Source of the DNA: Pseudomonas sp. IPO3778
GTDB taxonomy: Bacteria > Pseudomonadota > Gammaproteobacteria > Pseudomonadales > Pseudomonadaceae
Length of the DNA: 62,081 bases
Assembly: GCF_013386825.1 (NCBI RefSeq)
Contig: NZ_JACARC010000040.1
Coordinates: 1-62,081 of the forward strand
Direction of reading: 5' to 3'
Of this stretch, positions 1 to 7,688 are shown in pieces; position 1 is the stretch's first letter, and the number at the start of each line of letters is the position of its first letter. The notes under the pieces are model-generated. The model saw only the letters and a list, made by a program, of their open reading frames with translations, did not search any database and was not told where the DNA came from. The position numbers were made by a program, and so were the translations under genes.

Positions 1-108
1 GGGGGCAAGAGCCCTTTTGGTTACTTTTGGGGCTCTTTTCCAAAAGTGACCCGCCGTAAGGGCGGAACCAATAGCCGCCGTTACCTAAATAACGGATATG
101 TACCCGGT
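1..108. repeat. Dispersed intergenic repeat, left copy
   Basis: Non-coding sequence with short inverted segments (AAGAGCCC...GGGCTCTT and CCGCC...GGCGG). Bases 65-108 match the reverse complement of 62038-62081 at about 32 of 44 positions, so it belongs to a dispersed family. No ORF crosses it. I recall similar sequence as a common intergenic repeat in fluorescent pseudomonads; that part is memory, not a search. Confidence 0.55.
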
Positions 109-122
109 CCCCCTCTCTATCC

Positions 123-1211
123 TCAAGCGACTCTTCCAGCAGCCTGACGCTCCCGCTCAGCGACTAGCTGCCGAGTCAGCGGAATCAACCGCTTGCCATA
201 ATCCACCGCATCATCAAGCGGATCAAACCCACGAATCAAAAAGGTCGTAATGCCCAAATCGTAATAGTCGAGCAACGCCTCAGCCACCTGATCAGCGGTG
301 CCCACCAGCGACGTCGAATTCCCCTGGGCCCCCAGCAACCCCGCAATCCCGGTCCACAACCGCTTATCCAGCCGCGACCCCTGGGCCGCTGCAGCCAACA
401 ACCGACGCGACCCCTCATTCGGCGGCTCACGCCTCACAACCCCATTCTTCTCAGCCAACGCCGTCGCCTGCTCCAAAATGCGGTCTGCACGCTCCCACGC
501 CAGCGCCTCGGTCTCCGCCAGAATCGGCCGCAACGACAAACTGAAGCGAACCGTACGCCCATGTTTGGCCGCCTCAGCCCGCACCCGGGTGACCACGTCC
601 TTGACCTGCTCGTAAGTCTCCCCCCAAAGCGCATACACATCCGCATGCTTGCCCGCCACCGCAATGGCCGCCGCTGAAGACCCACCAAAATACAGCGGAA
701 TATGCGGCTGCTGCGGCGACTTCACCGTGGAAAACGCACCCTCGTACTGATAGTAAGTACCCTGATGGTCAAAGGGCGTTTCACTGGTCCATTCCTGACG
801 CACCACGCTCAAGTACTCATCGGTACGCGCATAACGCTCATCCTTGTCGATATGGCTGCCATCAGCCCGCAGCTCACGGTCATCGCCGCCGGTGATGATG
901 TGCACGGCCGTGCGGCCGCCATTGAACACATCCAGCGTGGCGAACTGCCGGGCGGCGAGGGTGGGTTGGGCAAACCCTGGCCGATGGGCAATCAGGAACT
1001 TCAATTTGCGGGTCACGCTGGCCGCATGGGCAGCGATCAATGTACTGTCCGGGCTGTTGGAGTGGAAGGCCACCAGGGCGCGGTCAAAGCCGGCCTCTTC
1101 GTGGGCGCGGGCCACGGTTTCCACGTAGTCGGGTTGCAAGGTCGGGCCACTGCGGGGATGGATCTCGGACCCGTGATGGCCGCCGATATAGCCGATAAAT
1201 TCGATGCTCAT
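123..1211 (-). CDS. LLM-class flavin-dependent monooxygenase (alkanesulfonate monooxygenase-like)
   Basis: A 362-residue luciferase-like TIM-barrel protein of the SsuD/MsuD type. These enzymes use reduced flavin from a partner reductase to oxygenate small substrates such as sulfonates. Visible family features are the N-terminal GYIGGHHGSE strand, AHEEAGFDRALVAFHS, TRKLKFLIAHRPGF, the GGRTAVHIITGG segment (flavin phosphate region) and YFGGSSAAA near residue 175. The length fits the family. The ATG follows an AAGGA ribosome site. No reductase or sulfonate transporter is adjacent within the window, so the substrate cannot be assigned. It may be the last gene of an operon that starts elsewhere or a single gene. 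Confidence 0.85.
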   Translation of the reverse strand: MSIEFIGYIGGHHGSEIHPRSGPTLQPDYVETVARAHEEAGFDRALVAFHSNSPDSTLIAAHAASVTRKLKFLIAHRPGFAQPTLAARQFATLDVFNGGRTAVHIITGGDDRELRADGSHIDKDERYARTDEYLSVVRQEWTSETPFDHQGTYYQYEGAFSTVKSPQQPHIPLYFGGSSAAAIAVAGKHADVYALWGETYEQVKDVVTRVRAEAAKHGRTVRFSLSLRPILAETEALAWERADRILEQATALAEKNGVVRREPPNEGSRRLLAAAAQGSRLDKRLWTGIAGLLGAQGNSTSLVGTADQVAEALLDYYDLGITTFLIRGFDPLDDAVDYGKRLIPLTRQLVAERERQAAGRVA

Positions 1212-1460
1212 GGTCAGTCCTTGTTGAGGGCAGGAATAAAGCCTCCACCGGGCAGGGGGTCGGTCCGTGGTATCGAAAATAAGGGCAGGGCCGGGGCCTG
1301 TAAAAGGCCGATTGGTTCTATCCTAATTATAAAAAAACAGAATCATGAGTTTGTGTATTTATCAGTATTGCGCATTATCGGCGCACACCGGCGGTGTTCT
1401 TGATACGCCGTTGGCTGCTGTGCCTTGAAGTCGTTGTGTTTTGCCCGGGGCTGAGGTCTC

Positions 1461-2120
1461 ATGGGGCCGGGAAAACTGGCAGGTAAGGAACAGCATTTGA
1501 TACGGGAAGAACTGGCGCAATATGGCGGTATCACCGTCATGATTCCGGCCGCCGTAGTGATCGCCGTCTGGCTCTGGTATTCCCGGCGCGAGGCGGTCAA
1601 GTGGTGGCTGATGACCGTCGCCGGCACCTATTCCATCGTGGCGTTCAGCAAGCTGCTGTTCAAGGGGTGGGGCGTGTCGCTCCAGCACTTCGATATTGCT
1701 GTGCTCAGCGGTCATGCCATGAATACTTCATTGATGGTCCCCGTGGCGATCAGCCTGGTGGCGCGCCGGGTCAACCCCGATTGGCGCTGGCCCGCGGCCG
1801 TCGGCGGGATGCTGCTCGCCGGGGTGTTCAGCGCGTATTGCGTCGCGCCGTTCATTCACCCGCTCAACGAGGCCCTGGCCGGTGGCTTTCTGGGGGGCAT
1901 GGCGGCGCTGGCTTTTCTATGGCGACTTGAAGTGGTTGAGGTGCGGGTTTCCCCATCCTTGATCGGCGGGGGAATGGTGATTCTGCTGCTCAGTGCCCTG
2001 GTGCCCAAGTACAACGCCGAAAAACTGCTCAACCATGTGGCGGTGGTGGTGTCAGGTGCCGACCAGGCCCATCAGGAGCCTTCCTGGCGGGCCTCTCCCA
2101 CGCAGATGAACGCCGAGTAA
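1461..2120 (+). CDS. PAP2-superfamily-like membrane phosphatase
   Basis: A 219-residue protein with about five hydrophobic helices. The motifs SGHAMNTSLMVP (residues about 89-100) and HPLNEALAGGFLGG (about 132-145) resemble the SGH and the second catalytic-His motif of PAP2 lipid phosphatases, which remove phosphate from lipid or polyprenyl phosphates in the membrane. The C-terminal tail after residue 200 is polar. Its 3' end overlaps the convergent gene ending at 2072 by 49 bases. Proximity to the polysaccharide locus would fit undecaprenyl-phosphate recycling, but that is inference. Confidence 0.6.
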   Translation: MGPGKLAGKEQHLIREELAQYGGITVMIPAAVVIAVWLWYSRREAVKWWLMTVAGTYSIVAFSKLLFKGWGVSLQHFDIAVLSGHAMNTSLMVPVAISLVARRVNPDWRWPAAVGGMLLAGVFSAYCVAPFIHPLNEALAGGFLGGMAALAFLWRLEVVEVRVSPSLIGGGMVILLLSALVPKYNAEKLLNHVAVVVSGADQAHQEPSWRASPTQMNAE

Positions 2121-2419
2121 GTCGCCAGGTCCAGGGCCAGGTTGCTTTCCACCAGCAGTTCCAGCAGCACGGTCTGGCAATTGAAGCGCCGGGCATCGCC
2201 ACGGCGCTGCGAGCGCTTCATTTGCTTGAACAGCGTATCGGTAATGTCCTGTGGCGCGTTGCCGCGCAACTGATCCAGCCAATGGGACATGACCTGGGTG
2301 TTGCGCGCATATTGCTCCGCCGGCAGTTGTTCGTTGGGCGCCAGGCCTACAAAACCTTCGAAGGTGGTGGTCAGCCTTTTCAACGCATAGGCACGTTTCA
2401 GATCGTCATAGATGCTCAT
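2072..2419 (-). CDS. Hypothetical protein, second gene of an rfaH-side pair
   Basis: A 115-residue soluble, mostly helical protein starting MSIYDDLKRAYALKRL. I do not recognise its family. The ATG at 2419 is preceded by GAGGAG, and the start overlaps the stop of the upstream gene as ATGA, so the two are translationally coupled. A longer upstream in-frame start would run deep into the neighbour and is not needed. The segment QMKRSQRRGDARRF is strongly basic. It lies downstream of rfaH on the same strand, next to the polysaccharide locus, so an accessory or regulatory role is possible but unproven. Confidence 0.6.
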   Translation of the reverse strand: MSIYDDLKRAYALKRLTTTFEGFVGLAPNEQLPAEQYARNTQVMSHWLDQLRGNAPQDITDTLFKQMKRSQRRGDARRFNCQTVLLELLVESNLALDLATYSAFICVGEARQEGS

Positions 2420-2724
2420 GGCCGCTCCTCGGTGCAGGAGATATTGGCCAGTAATTCGGCGGTCTTGACCTGCATGAAATGGCTGTCGCCGCGGCTTTCC
2501 ACACACAGGCAAACAGACAGTGGGTTGCTGACCTGCAGCTTGAAACGCCAGTCGGCAAATACCATTGAAAGCCCCGAGCAGGATTCGTCGCTGTCCAGCG
2601 AATGGCTGGCGTATAAGACCTGCATGCGTTCGACAACGGTGGTTGAACTGTTCACCTTGACGTGAATGTTTCCCGAAGAGGGAAACAGGCCGATACGCTC
2701 TACCAATAGCTTTGAACTTTTCAT
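2416..2724 (-). CDS. Hypothetical protein, first gene of an rfaH-side pair
   Basis: A 102-residue protein starting MKSSKLLVERIGLF with no signal peptide or membrane helix, predicted as mixed beta-strand. The family is not recognised. I chose the ATG at 2724 because an AGGGA ribosome site lies directly upstream; an in-frame ATG at 2748 is less well placed. It is coupled by a 4-base overlap to the next gene. A conserved intergenic motif (2787-2809) that also occurs upstream of rfaH lies about 63 bases before its start, which suggests shared control. Confidence 0.6.
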   Translation of the reverse strand: MKSSKLLVERIGLFPSSGNIHVKVNSSTTVVERMQVLYASHSLDSDESCSGLSMVFADWRFKLQVSNPLSVCLCVESRGDSHFMQVKTAELLANISCTEERP

Positions 2725-2786
2725 GGCCGTCCCTCGCTGTTTATTCACGCGTTACTCTATTCGGAAGAAATGAAAAAGTAAGCGGA

Positions 2787-2809
2787 TGTTATTTTTAGTC
2801 CGTTAATAA
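2787..2809. promoter_or_regulatory. Intergenic motif, copy 1
   Basis: TGTTATTTTTAGTCCGTTAA followed by TAA. It matches the sequence at 3450-3472 at about 20 of 23 positions, in the same orientation. Here it lies between the 3' end of rfaH and the start of the small-gene pair at 2724. The ends TTAT...ATAA form a loose dyad. A binding site for a common regulator is an inference. Confidence 0.4.
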
Positions 2810-2831
2810 GTTGAATGTTATTTAGGGCAGG

Positions 2832-3341
2832 TCAATACGTTGTCTGGGCCCGGCTGATCTCCTTTAGCGGCAGGCTGATACGCTGTTCTCGCTGTAAGAA
2901 GTTCATCAGCAATACCACACGTTCCTCTCCGTCCATCGCCAGGAACACCGCCTCCAGTTCGGCAAACGGCCCTTGGTTGATGCGCACGCTTTCGCCCGGC
3001 TTCAGCAGGGTTGCCACGGCGGCGTGATGGTCGTGTTCCTGGAGTTCGTCCACCAGCGCGTCGCTGATGGGCAGCGGGTGCGGGCCGAAGGCCACAACCC
3101 GCGACACACCGCGGGTCGAACGCAGGGAGCTCCAGCTGTCCTGTTGGCTCATTTGAATAAACAGGTAACCGGGAAACAACGATTCGCGGGTGGTCCTTCG
3201 CTGGCCCTTCAACAGCCGTTCGCGCTGATAAGTAGACCGAAAGCAGGTATAGCCCTGGCGCTGAAGATGTTCCTGCGCGCGCTCGTCCTGCCGGGATTTG
3301 CACTGGACCAGGTACCAGGCCTTGTTGGCATTTGCGCTCAT
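2832..3341 (-). CDS. rfaH: Transcription antitermination protein RfaH (NusG paralogue)
   Basis: A 169-residue specialised NusG paralogue that binds RNA polymerase paused at an ops element and promotes read-through of long envelope-polysaccharide operons. The N-terminal NGN domain is clear: KAWYLVQCKSRQDERAQEHL, then LFPGYLFIQM near residue 63 and TRGVSRVVAFG. The C-terminal part has the KOW-like GESVRINQGPFAELEAVF stretch. The length is close to E. coli RfaH (162) and shorter than NusG. It is divergent from the polysaccharide operon, and a perfect ops sequence lies inside that operon at 6371, which supports RfaH over another NusG-like protein. Confidence 0.92.
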   Translation of the reverse strand: MSANANKAWYLVQCKSRQDERAQEHLQRQGYTCFRSTYQRERLLKGQRRTTRESLFPGYLFIQMSQQDSWSSLRSTRGVSRVVAFGPHPLPISDALVDELQEHDHHAAVATLLKPGESVRINQGPFAELEAVFLAMDGEERVVLLMNFLQREQRISLPLKEISRAQTTY

Positions 3342-3449
3342 GGGGCGTCCCTCTGTCTATATAAAACGATGTTGCGTAGTTGTGTAATTTAAAGCGGAAG
3401 CAAACGGCAAAGTCATGAATGTTATAAAAGGTCGGGTTCAGCCGGGGGC

Positions 3450-3472
3450 TGTTATTTTTCGTCCGGTGATAA
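3450..3472. promoter_or_regulatory. Intergenic motif, copy 2, in the rfaH/wzb divergent region
   Basis: TGTTATTTTTCGTCCGGTGA followed by TAA, nearly identical to 2787-2809. It lies in the AT-rich 232-base divergent interval (3342-3573), about 109 bases before the rfaH start and about 100 before the phosphatase start. No convincing -35/-10 pair could be fixed by eye in this interval. Confidence 0.4.
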
Positions 3473-3573
3473 TTTTTGGGGAAGTTAAAGTTCCGTGGTA
3501 ATAAATACTGCTGTGAAGTTATAAGTTTGATGATGTTGCTTCAGGGGTGAATGGATGACCCGGGGAAATTGCC

Positions 3574-4014
3574 TTGTTTAAAAGCGTGTTGATTGTCTGT
3601 ATTGGCAATATTTGCCGTAGCCCCACCGCAGAAAGCCTGTTGCGTGGCGCACTCAGTCGCTGCGAGATCAAGGTCAGTTCTGCAGGTATTGCCGCGCTGG
3701 TGGGCAAGCCGATTGACACCACCGCCCGTGCGGTACTTGAGGCCCATGGCCATCCAGCCGATGCGCATCAGGCCACCCAGTTGGCGCCGCAGGCGATCAG
3801 CGAAGCGGACCTGATTCTGGTGATGGAACGTCAGCACATCAGTGCCGTACTGAGCCTGGCGCCCGAGGCGCGAGGCAAGGTGCTGCTGCTGGGGAAATGG
3901 CAAAACGAGCGAGAGATCAGCGACCCCTACCGCCAGGGCAAAGCTGCTTTTGTGCACGCGTATGCGTTGATCGAAGAAGCCGTAAACGCATGGGCCCAGC
4001 GTCTCGCACGCTGA
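3574..4014 (+). CDS. wzb: Low-molecular-weight protein-tyrosine phosphatase (Wzb/Etp type)
   Basis: A 146-residue LMW-PTP with the P-loop CIGNICRS near the N-terminus (nucleophile Cys9, Arg15) and the catalytic-acid DPY motif in EISDPYRQG near residue 117. In capsule systems this enzyme dephosphorylates the tyrosine-rich tail of the Wzc/Etk kinase, and the kinase gene follows 45 bases downstream. The start is TTG at 3574: an in-frame stop occurs at 3556, no ATG or GTG lies between, and GGGGA sits 7 bases upstream. First gene of the main polysaccharide operon. Confidence 0.92.
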   Translation: MFKSVLIVCIGNICRSPTAESLLRGALSRCEIKVSSAGIAALVGKPIDTTARAVLEAHGHPADAHQATQLAPQAISEADLILVMERQHISAVLSLAPEARGKVLLLGKWQNEREISDPYRQGKAAFVHAYALIEEAVNAWAQRLAR

Positions 4015-4059
4015 TCGCCACTATTTTTTGAATCGAAATAAAGGCTAAGAATCCGACTT

Positions 4060-6288
4060 ATGCAGCAAGCGCCAGCAGTCACCGCACGGGAAGACGATAA
4101 CGATGAAATTGATCTCCTCGGTCTATTTGGAACGCTGATCGACCATAAGTGGTTGATCGCTGCGGTGACCGGCGCCTTTATGGTGACTGGCGCCGCGTAT
4201 GCAGTGCTGGCCACTCCGGTGTATCAGGCGAACGCCCTGTTGCAGGTCGAAGCGAAAAAGAACGACTTGCTGGGCTTCTCGGACATCGGCGGCATGCTGG
4301 GCAAGGAGTCGCCTTCGGCCACCGAGATCGAGTTGATCCAGTCCCGCTACGTGATTGGCAAAACCGTCGATAACCTGAAGCTCGATATCGTCGTACAGCC
4401 GATGTACTTCCCGGTGGTCGGTGAGTTCCTGGCACGCCGTTTCCAGAAGAGCAATCCCGGCGCCGTCGCCGATCCCTTGCTGGGCCTGGACAGCTTTGCC
4501 TGGGGCGGTGAGTCGCTGAAGATCTTCAAGCTGGATCTGCCCGACGCGCAACTGGGCAAGAAGCTGACCCTGACCGTGGGGGAAAACGCGCATTACACCC
4601 TGGCGGATGAAGATGACCAGGTGCTGGCCGCCGGGGAGGTCGGGCAGCCGTTCGAGCAAAACGGCGTGGCGTTTCAGATTGAAGCGCTGCACGCCAGGCC
4701 CGGTACCCGTTTCCGGGTGATCCGTAATGCGCGCCTGACCAGCATCCTCGACTACCAGGAGAACCTGGATGTGGTGGAACGGGGCAAAGAGTCGGGCATG
4801 ATCGGGCTGGCGCTGGAAAGCACCGACCCGGACCAGGCGATCAAGATCCTCAATCAGATCGCGGCCATTTACGTGCGACAAAACGTCGAGCGCACCTCGG
4901 CTGAAGCGGCGCAGAGCCTGGCGTTTCTCAAGGAACAGTTGCCGGTGGTCAGGAAGGACCTGGAAAAAGCCGGGAAGGCCCTGAACGAGTACCAGACCCG
5001 CAGCAAGTCGGTGGACATCACCCTGGAAACCAAGGCGATTCTCGACCAGATCGTAGGGCTCGATACCAGCATCTCCGAGCTGAAGCTGCAGCAGGCCGAG
5101 ATGGACCGCAAGTTCACCCGCCAGCACCCCGCGTATCGCGCGCTGTTGACCCAGATCGGTGAGTTGACCAGCAAGCAGCAAAGCCTGGCCAGCCGGGTCG
5201 AGAGCCTGCCGTCGACCCAGCAGGAACTGCTGAGCCTGACCCGGGACGTCGAAGTGGGGACGGCCATTTATACCCAACTGCTCAACAAGGCCCAGGAGCT
5301 GGATGTGATGCGCGCGGGCACCGTGGGCAACGTGCGCCTGATCGACACGGCCGACGTGAATTACCTCAAGCCGATCAAGCCGAAAAAGATCCTGATTGTG
5401 CTGATCGCGACCCTGCTGGGCGGCTTCCTGGCGGTGGCGCTGGTACTGCTGCGCAAGGCGCTGAACCGCGGCCTGGAAAGCCCGGAAGCCATCGAGCAAC
5501 TGGGGTTGCCGGTGTACGCGTCAATTCCGTACAGCACCCTGCAAAAGGTCGAAGAAGACAAAATCTCCCGAGGGCGTGGGCGTACCGATGCAGGTTCTTC
5601 ATTGCTGGCCATCAGTCACCCCACCGACCTCGCGGTGGAGGCGTTGCGCAGCCTGCGTACCAGCCTGCACTTCGCGATGCTCGAGGCGCCGAACAACCGC
5701 ATCATGATTTCAGGCCCCAGCCCCGAGGTGGGCAAAACCTTCGTCTCGGTCAACCTGGCCGCGGTGATCGCGCAAACCGGGCAGCGGGTATTGCTGATCG
5801 ACGTGGATATGCGCCGGGGTTACCTGCACAAGGCGCTGGGTGTGTCGGCCCGAAATGGGCTGTCGGACATTCTCTCCAACCAATGCACGGTGGACACCGC
5901 GATTCACAAGACCGGGATTGAAAACCTCGACCTCATCAGCCGTGGGCAGATACCGCCCAACCCGTCTGAATTGCTGATGCACCGCAACCTCACCGAGTTG
6001 CTGTCCGAGGTCAGCGGACGCTATGACCTGGTGATTCTGGATACGCCGCCGCTGTTGGCCGTGACCGACGCGGCGATCGTGGGCAGGCAATCGGGCACCA
6101 ACCTGATTGTCACGCGCTTTGGCCTTAACCCGGCGAAAGAGATCGAACACACCATTCGCCGCTTTGCCCAGAACGGCATCGTGCTCCGGGGCGCCATTTT
6201 CAATGGTGTGGAAAAGAAAGCCTCTGCCAAATATGGCTACGGCAACGACGGGTATTACCCGTACGAGTACCAGGCTGATCGCAGCTGA
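4060..6288 (+). CDS. wzc: Wzc/Etk-type tyrosine autokinase and polysaccharide co-polymerase
   Basis: A 742-residue inner-membrane PCP-2a protein controlling polymer length and export. Order of parts: a cytosolic start, a Wzz-type domain with TM1 at about 32-52, a long periplasmic coiled-coil region (about 270-400), TM2 at about 442-465 (ILIVLIATLLGGFLAVALVL), then the BY-kinase with Walker A SGPSPEVGKT (about 549-558), Walker A' LLIDVDMRRG (about 578-587) and Walker B LVILDTPP (about 657-664). The tail KYGYGNDGYYPYEY holds the tyrosine cluster that is phosphorylated. Partner phosphatase lies upstream and the Wza channel at 17072. Start ATG 4060. Confidence 0.93.
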   Translation: MQQAPAVTAREDDNDEIDLLGLFGTLIDHKWLIAAVTGAFMVTGAAYAVLATPVYQANALLQVEAKKNDLLGFSDIGGMLGKESPSATEIELIQSRYVIGKTVDNLKLDIVVQPMYFPVVGEFLARRFQKSNPGAVADPLLGLDSFAWGGESLKIFKLDLPDAQLGKKLTLTVGENAHYTLADEDDQVLAAGEVGQPFEQNGVAFQIEALHARPGTRFRVIRNARLTSILDYQENLDVVERGKESGMIGLALESTDPDQAIKILNQIAAIYVRQNVERTSAEAAQSLAFLKEQLPVVRKDLEKAGKALNEYQTRSKSVDITLETKAILDQIVGLDTSISELKLQQAEMDRKFTRQHPAYRALLTQIGELTSKQQSLASRVESLPSTQQELLSLTRDVEVGTAIYTQLLNKAQELDVMRAGTVGNVRLIDTADVNYLKPIKPKKILIVLIATLLGGFLAVALVLLRKALNRGLESPEAIEQLGLPVYASIPYSTLQKVEEDKISRGRGRTDAGSSLLAISHPTDLAVEALRSLRTSLHFAMLEAPNNRIMISGPSPEVGKTFVSVNLAAVIAQTGQRVLLIDVDMRRGYLHKALGVSARNGLSDILSNQCTVDTAIHKTGIENLDLISRGQIPPNPSELLMHRNLTELLSEVSGRYDLVILDTPPLLAVTDAAIVGRQSGTNLIVTRFGLNPAKEIEHTIRRFAQNGIVLRGAIFNGVEKKASAKYGYGNDGYYPYEYQADRS

Positions 6289-6370
6289 TTCACGCCGTTA
6301 CGCTCCATCGTCCTACGCAGCATCAGCAGGATAGAAGCCACGTTTTCAGGAAATGAACGAAAAATCCTGG

Positions 6371-6382
6371 GGCGGTAGCGTG
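6371..6382 (+). promoter_or_regulatory. ops element (RfaH recruitment site)
   Basis: GGCGGTAGCGTG matches the E. coli ops core without mismatch and is preceded by CCTGG, as in JUMPstart sequences. The flanking GGC...GCC could form the short non-template hairpin known for ops. It lies in the 128-base gap between the Wzc and Wzy genes, on the strand of the operon, about 35 bases before the Wzy start. RfaH is encoded 3 kb away. Confidence 0.85.
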
Positions 6383-6416
6383 CCAAATTCAACATCAGCC
6401 TAAAGACTACCCAGCC

Positions 6417-7688
6417 ATGTTTTACCTGTTATCCCTTATCGCGCTGTCGGCGGGTTTGCTTGCCGTCAAAAGCCCCAAGTACTCCATCGTGCTGTTGGGG
6501 GTGATGCTGTCGGTGATTCCTACCGGCAACTCCTACAGCGAAATCATCTCGCTCAAAGGGCTCTACTTCTTTGACTTTTACATCGTGGGCGGGTTGGGGG
6601 CGTTGCTGGTCAGGCAGGTGTTCACGCGCAAGCATCAACTGACGGCGCCGGGCGGTCTTCTGTTTGGCTGTGGGCTGTATGTGGTGCTGCTGGCGTGGGG
6701 CTTGCTGGAGTCGTCGAACAAGTACCTGTTAAAGGACGTTCGGCCGTTCATCATGATCCTGTCGTTTATCGTGCTCACGAATATCGCGACCCTTGCCGCA
6801 AAAAAACTGACGCTGCAAACGGTGCTGTTGATCCTCATCGCCATGACCGCCTTCAACGTAGTGGACATCGCCTGGTTGCGGTTGGGGCTGTACAAGTTTC
6901 AAGACGTCTACTACGAAGAAAACGCCTATAGGTACCTCGACGGTGGCACCTACGCCGCCGTCGCCTACCTGATCTATTACTTCATCGATCCGCGCCTGTT
7001 CGAGCAGCGGAAGAAACTCGCCAGGATCTGTCTGGCGACCTCGTTCATCTGCCTGTTTATCGCCAATTCACGCTTCATTTTTGTGTCGGTGTTTGCCGCG
7101 ATCATCATTCACCAATACACGAAGCCGGCCCGCATGATCGGTGTCGCCCTGGCCGGCGCCGTGGTGCTGATGGCGTTCATTGGCATCAGCAATATGATCG
7201 GCGCGGATCGAATCAATGATGGTTTGTCGTCTGAAGGCATGGCCGCCCAACTGGGTACGCGCTTCAGCCCTGCGCTGGAGCTGATCAGGGGCATGAACCC
7301 CCTGCATTACTTTGTCGGGCTGGGCGCGGGGACGCCGTTTGAAATCCCCTGGTTTGAGTACCGTGGCCTGGATGACAAAAACTCGAATATCGACAGTGCC
7401 TACTTAACGTACTTCGTTAAATACGGGCTGATCGGGTTGTACTTGTTGTACGTGTTCATTACCTCGATTACCCAGCACATGAACAGCCGGGTGGCCGTCT
7501 CGATCGGCGTCTTTTTGGGCGTGATGTTCATTGTCTCAGCCACGCCTTATCAGCCGTACGCCATCGGTATCGCCTACGGCGCCATTGTGCTGCGGGTGTG
7601 TGCCGAACAGACGGCCAGGCAACGCAAAAAAGTCCTTGTCCCTCGCCAGCCACTGATAGCCACGCCCTTGCAGGTGAATGCCGGATGA
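6417..7688 (+). CDS. wzy: O-antigen/capsule polymerase, Wzy-like integral membrane protein
   Basis: A 423-residue protein made almost entirely of hydrophobic helices (about 10-12), with a larger polar loop around residues 265-330 that contains LGTRFSPALELIRGMNPLHYFVG and a GLGAGTPFE segment. That layout is typical of Wzy/WaaL-family proteins, which polymerise undecaprenyl-linked repeat units in the periplasm. Sequence conservation in this family is low, so the call rests on topology and on position: next to Wzx and Wzc and without another polymerase in the locus. First gene after the ops element. Its stop overlaps the next start as ATGA. Confidence 0.75.
   Translation: MFYLLSLIALSAGLLAVKSPKYSIVLLGVMLSVIPTGNSYSEIISLKGLYFFDFYIVGGLGALLVRQVFTRKHQLTAPGGLLFGCGLYVVLLAWGLLESSNKYLLKDVRPFIMILSFIVLTNIATLAAKKLTLQTVLLILIAMTAFNVVDIAWLRLGLYKFQDVYYEENAYRYLDGGTYAAVAYLIYYFIDPRLFEQRKKLARICLATSFICLFIANSRFIFVSVFAAIIIHQYTKPARMIGVALAGAVVLMAFIGISNMIGADRINDGLSSEGMAAQLGTRFSPALELIRGMNPLHYFVGLGAGTPFEIPWFEYRGLDDKNSNIDSAYLTYFVKYGLIGLYLLYVFITSITQHMNSRVAVSIGVFLGVMFIVSATPYQPYAIGIAYGAIVLRVCAEQTARQRKKVLVPRQPLIATPLQVNAG

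Noticed and set aside
3920..3940. Second ops-like sequence (GGCGGTAGGGG) on the minus strand inside wzb
   Set aside because: It lacks the conserved TG after the variable bases, is in a coding region and on the strand opposite to the operon.
4123..5499. 458-residue minus-strand frame opposite wzc
   Set aside because: Antisense shadow with biased composition.
7598..7684. Longer N-terminus for the flippase
   Set aside because: The extra 29 residues overlap the polymerase gene and have no membrane-protein character; the ATGA-coupled start fits better.
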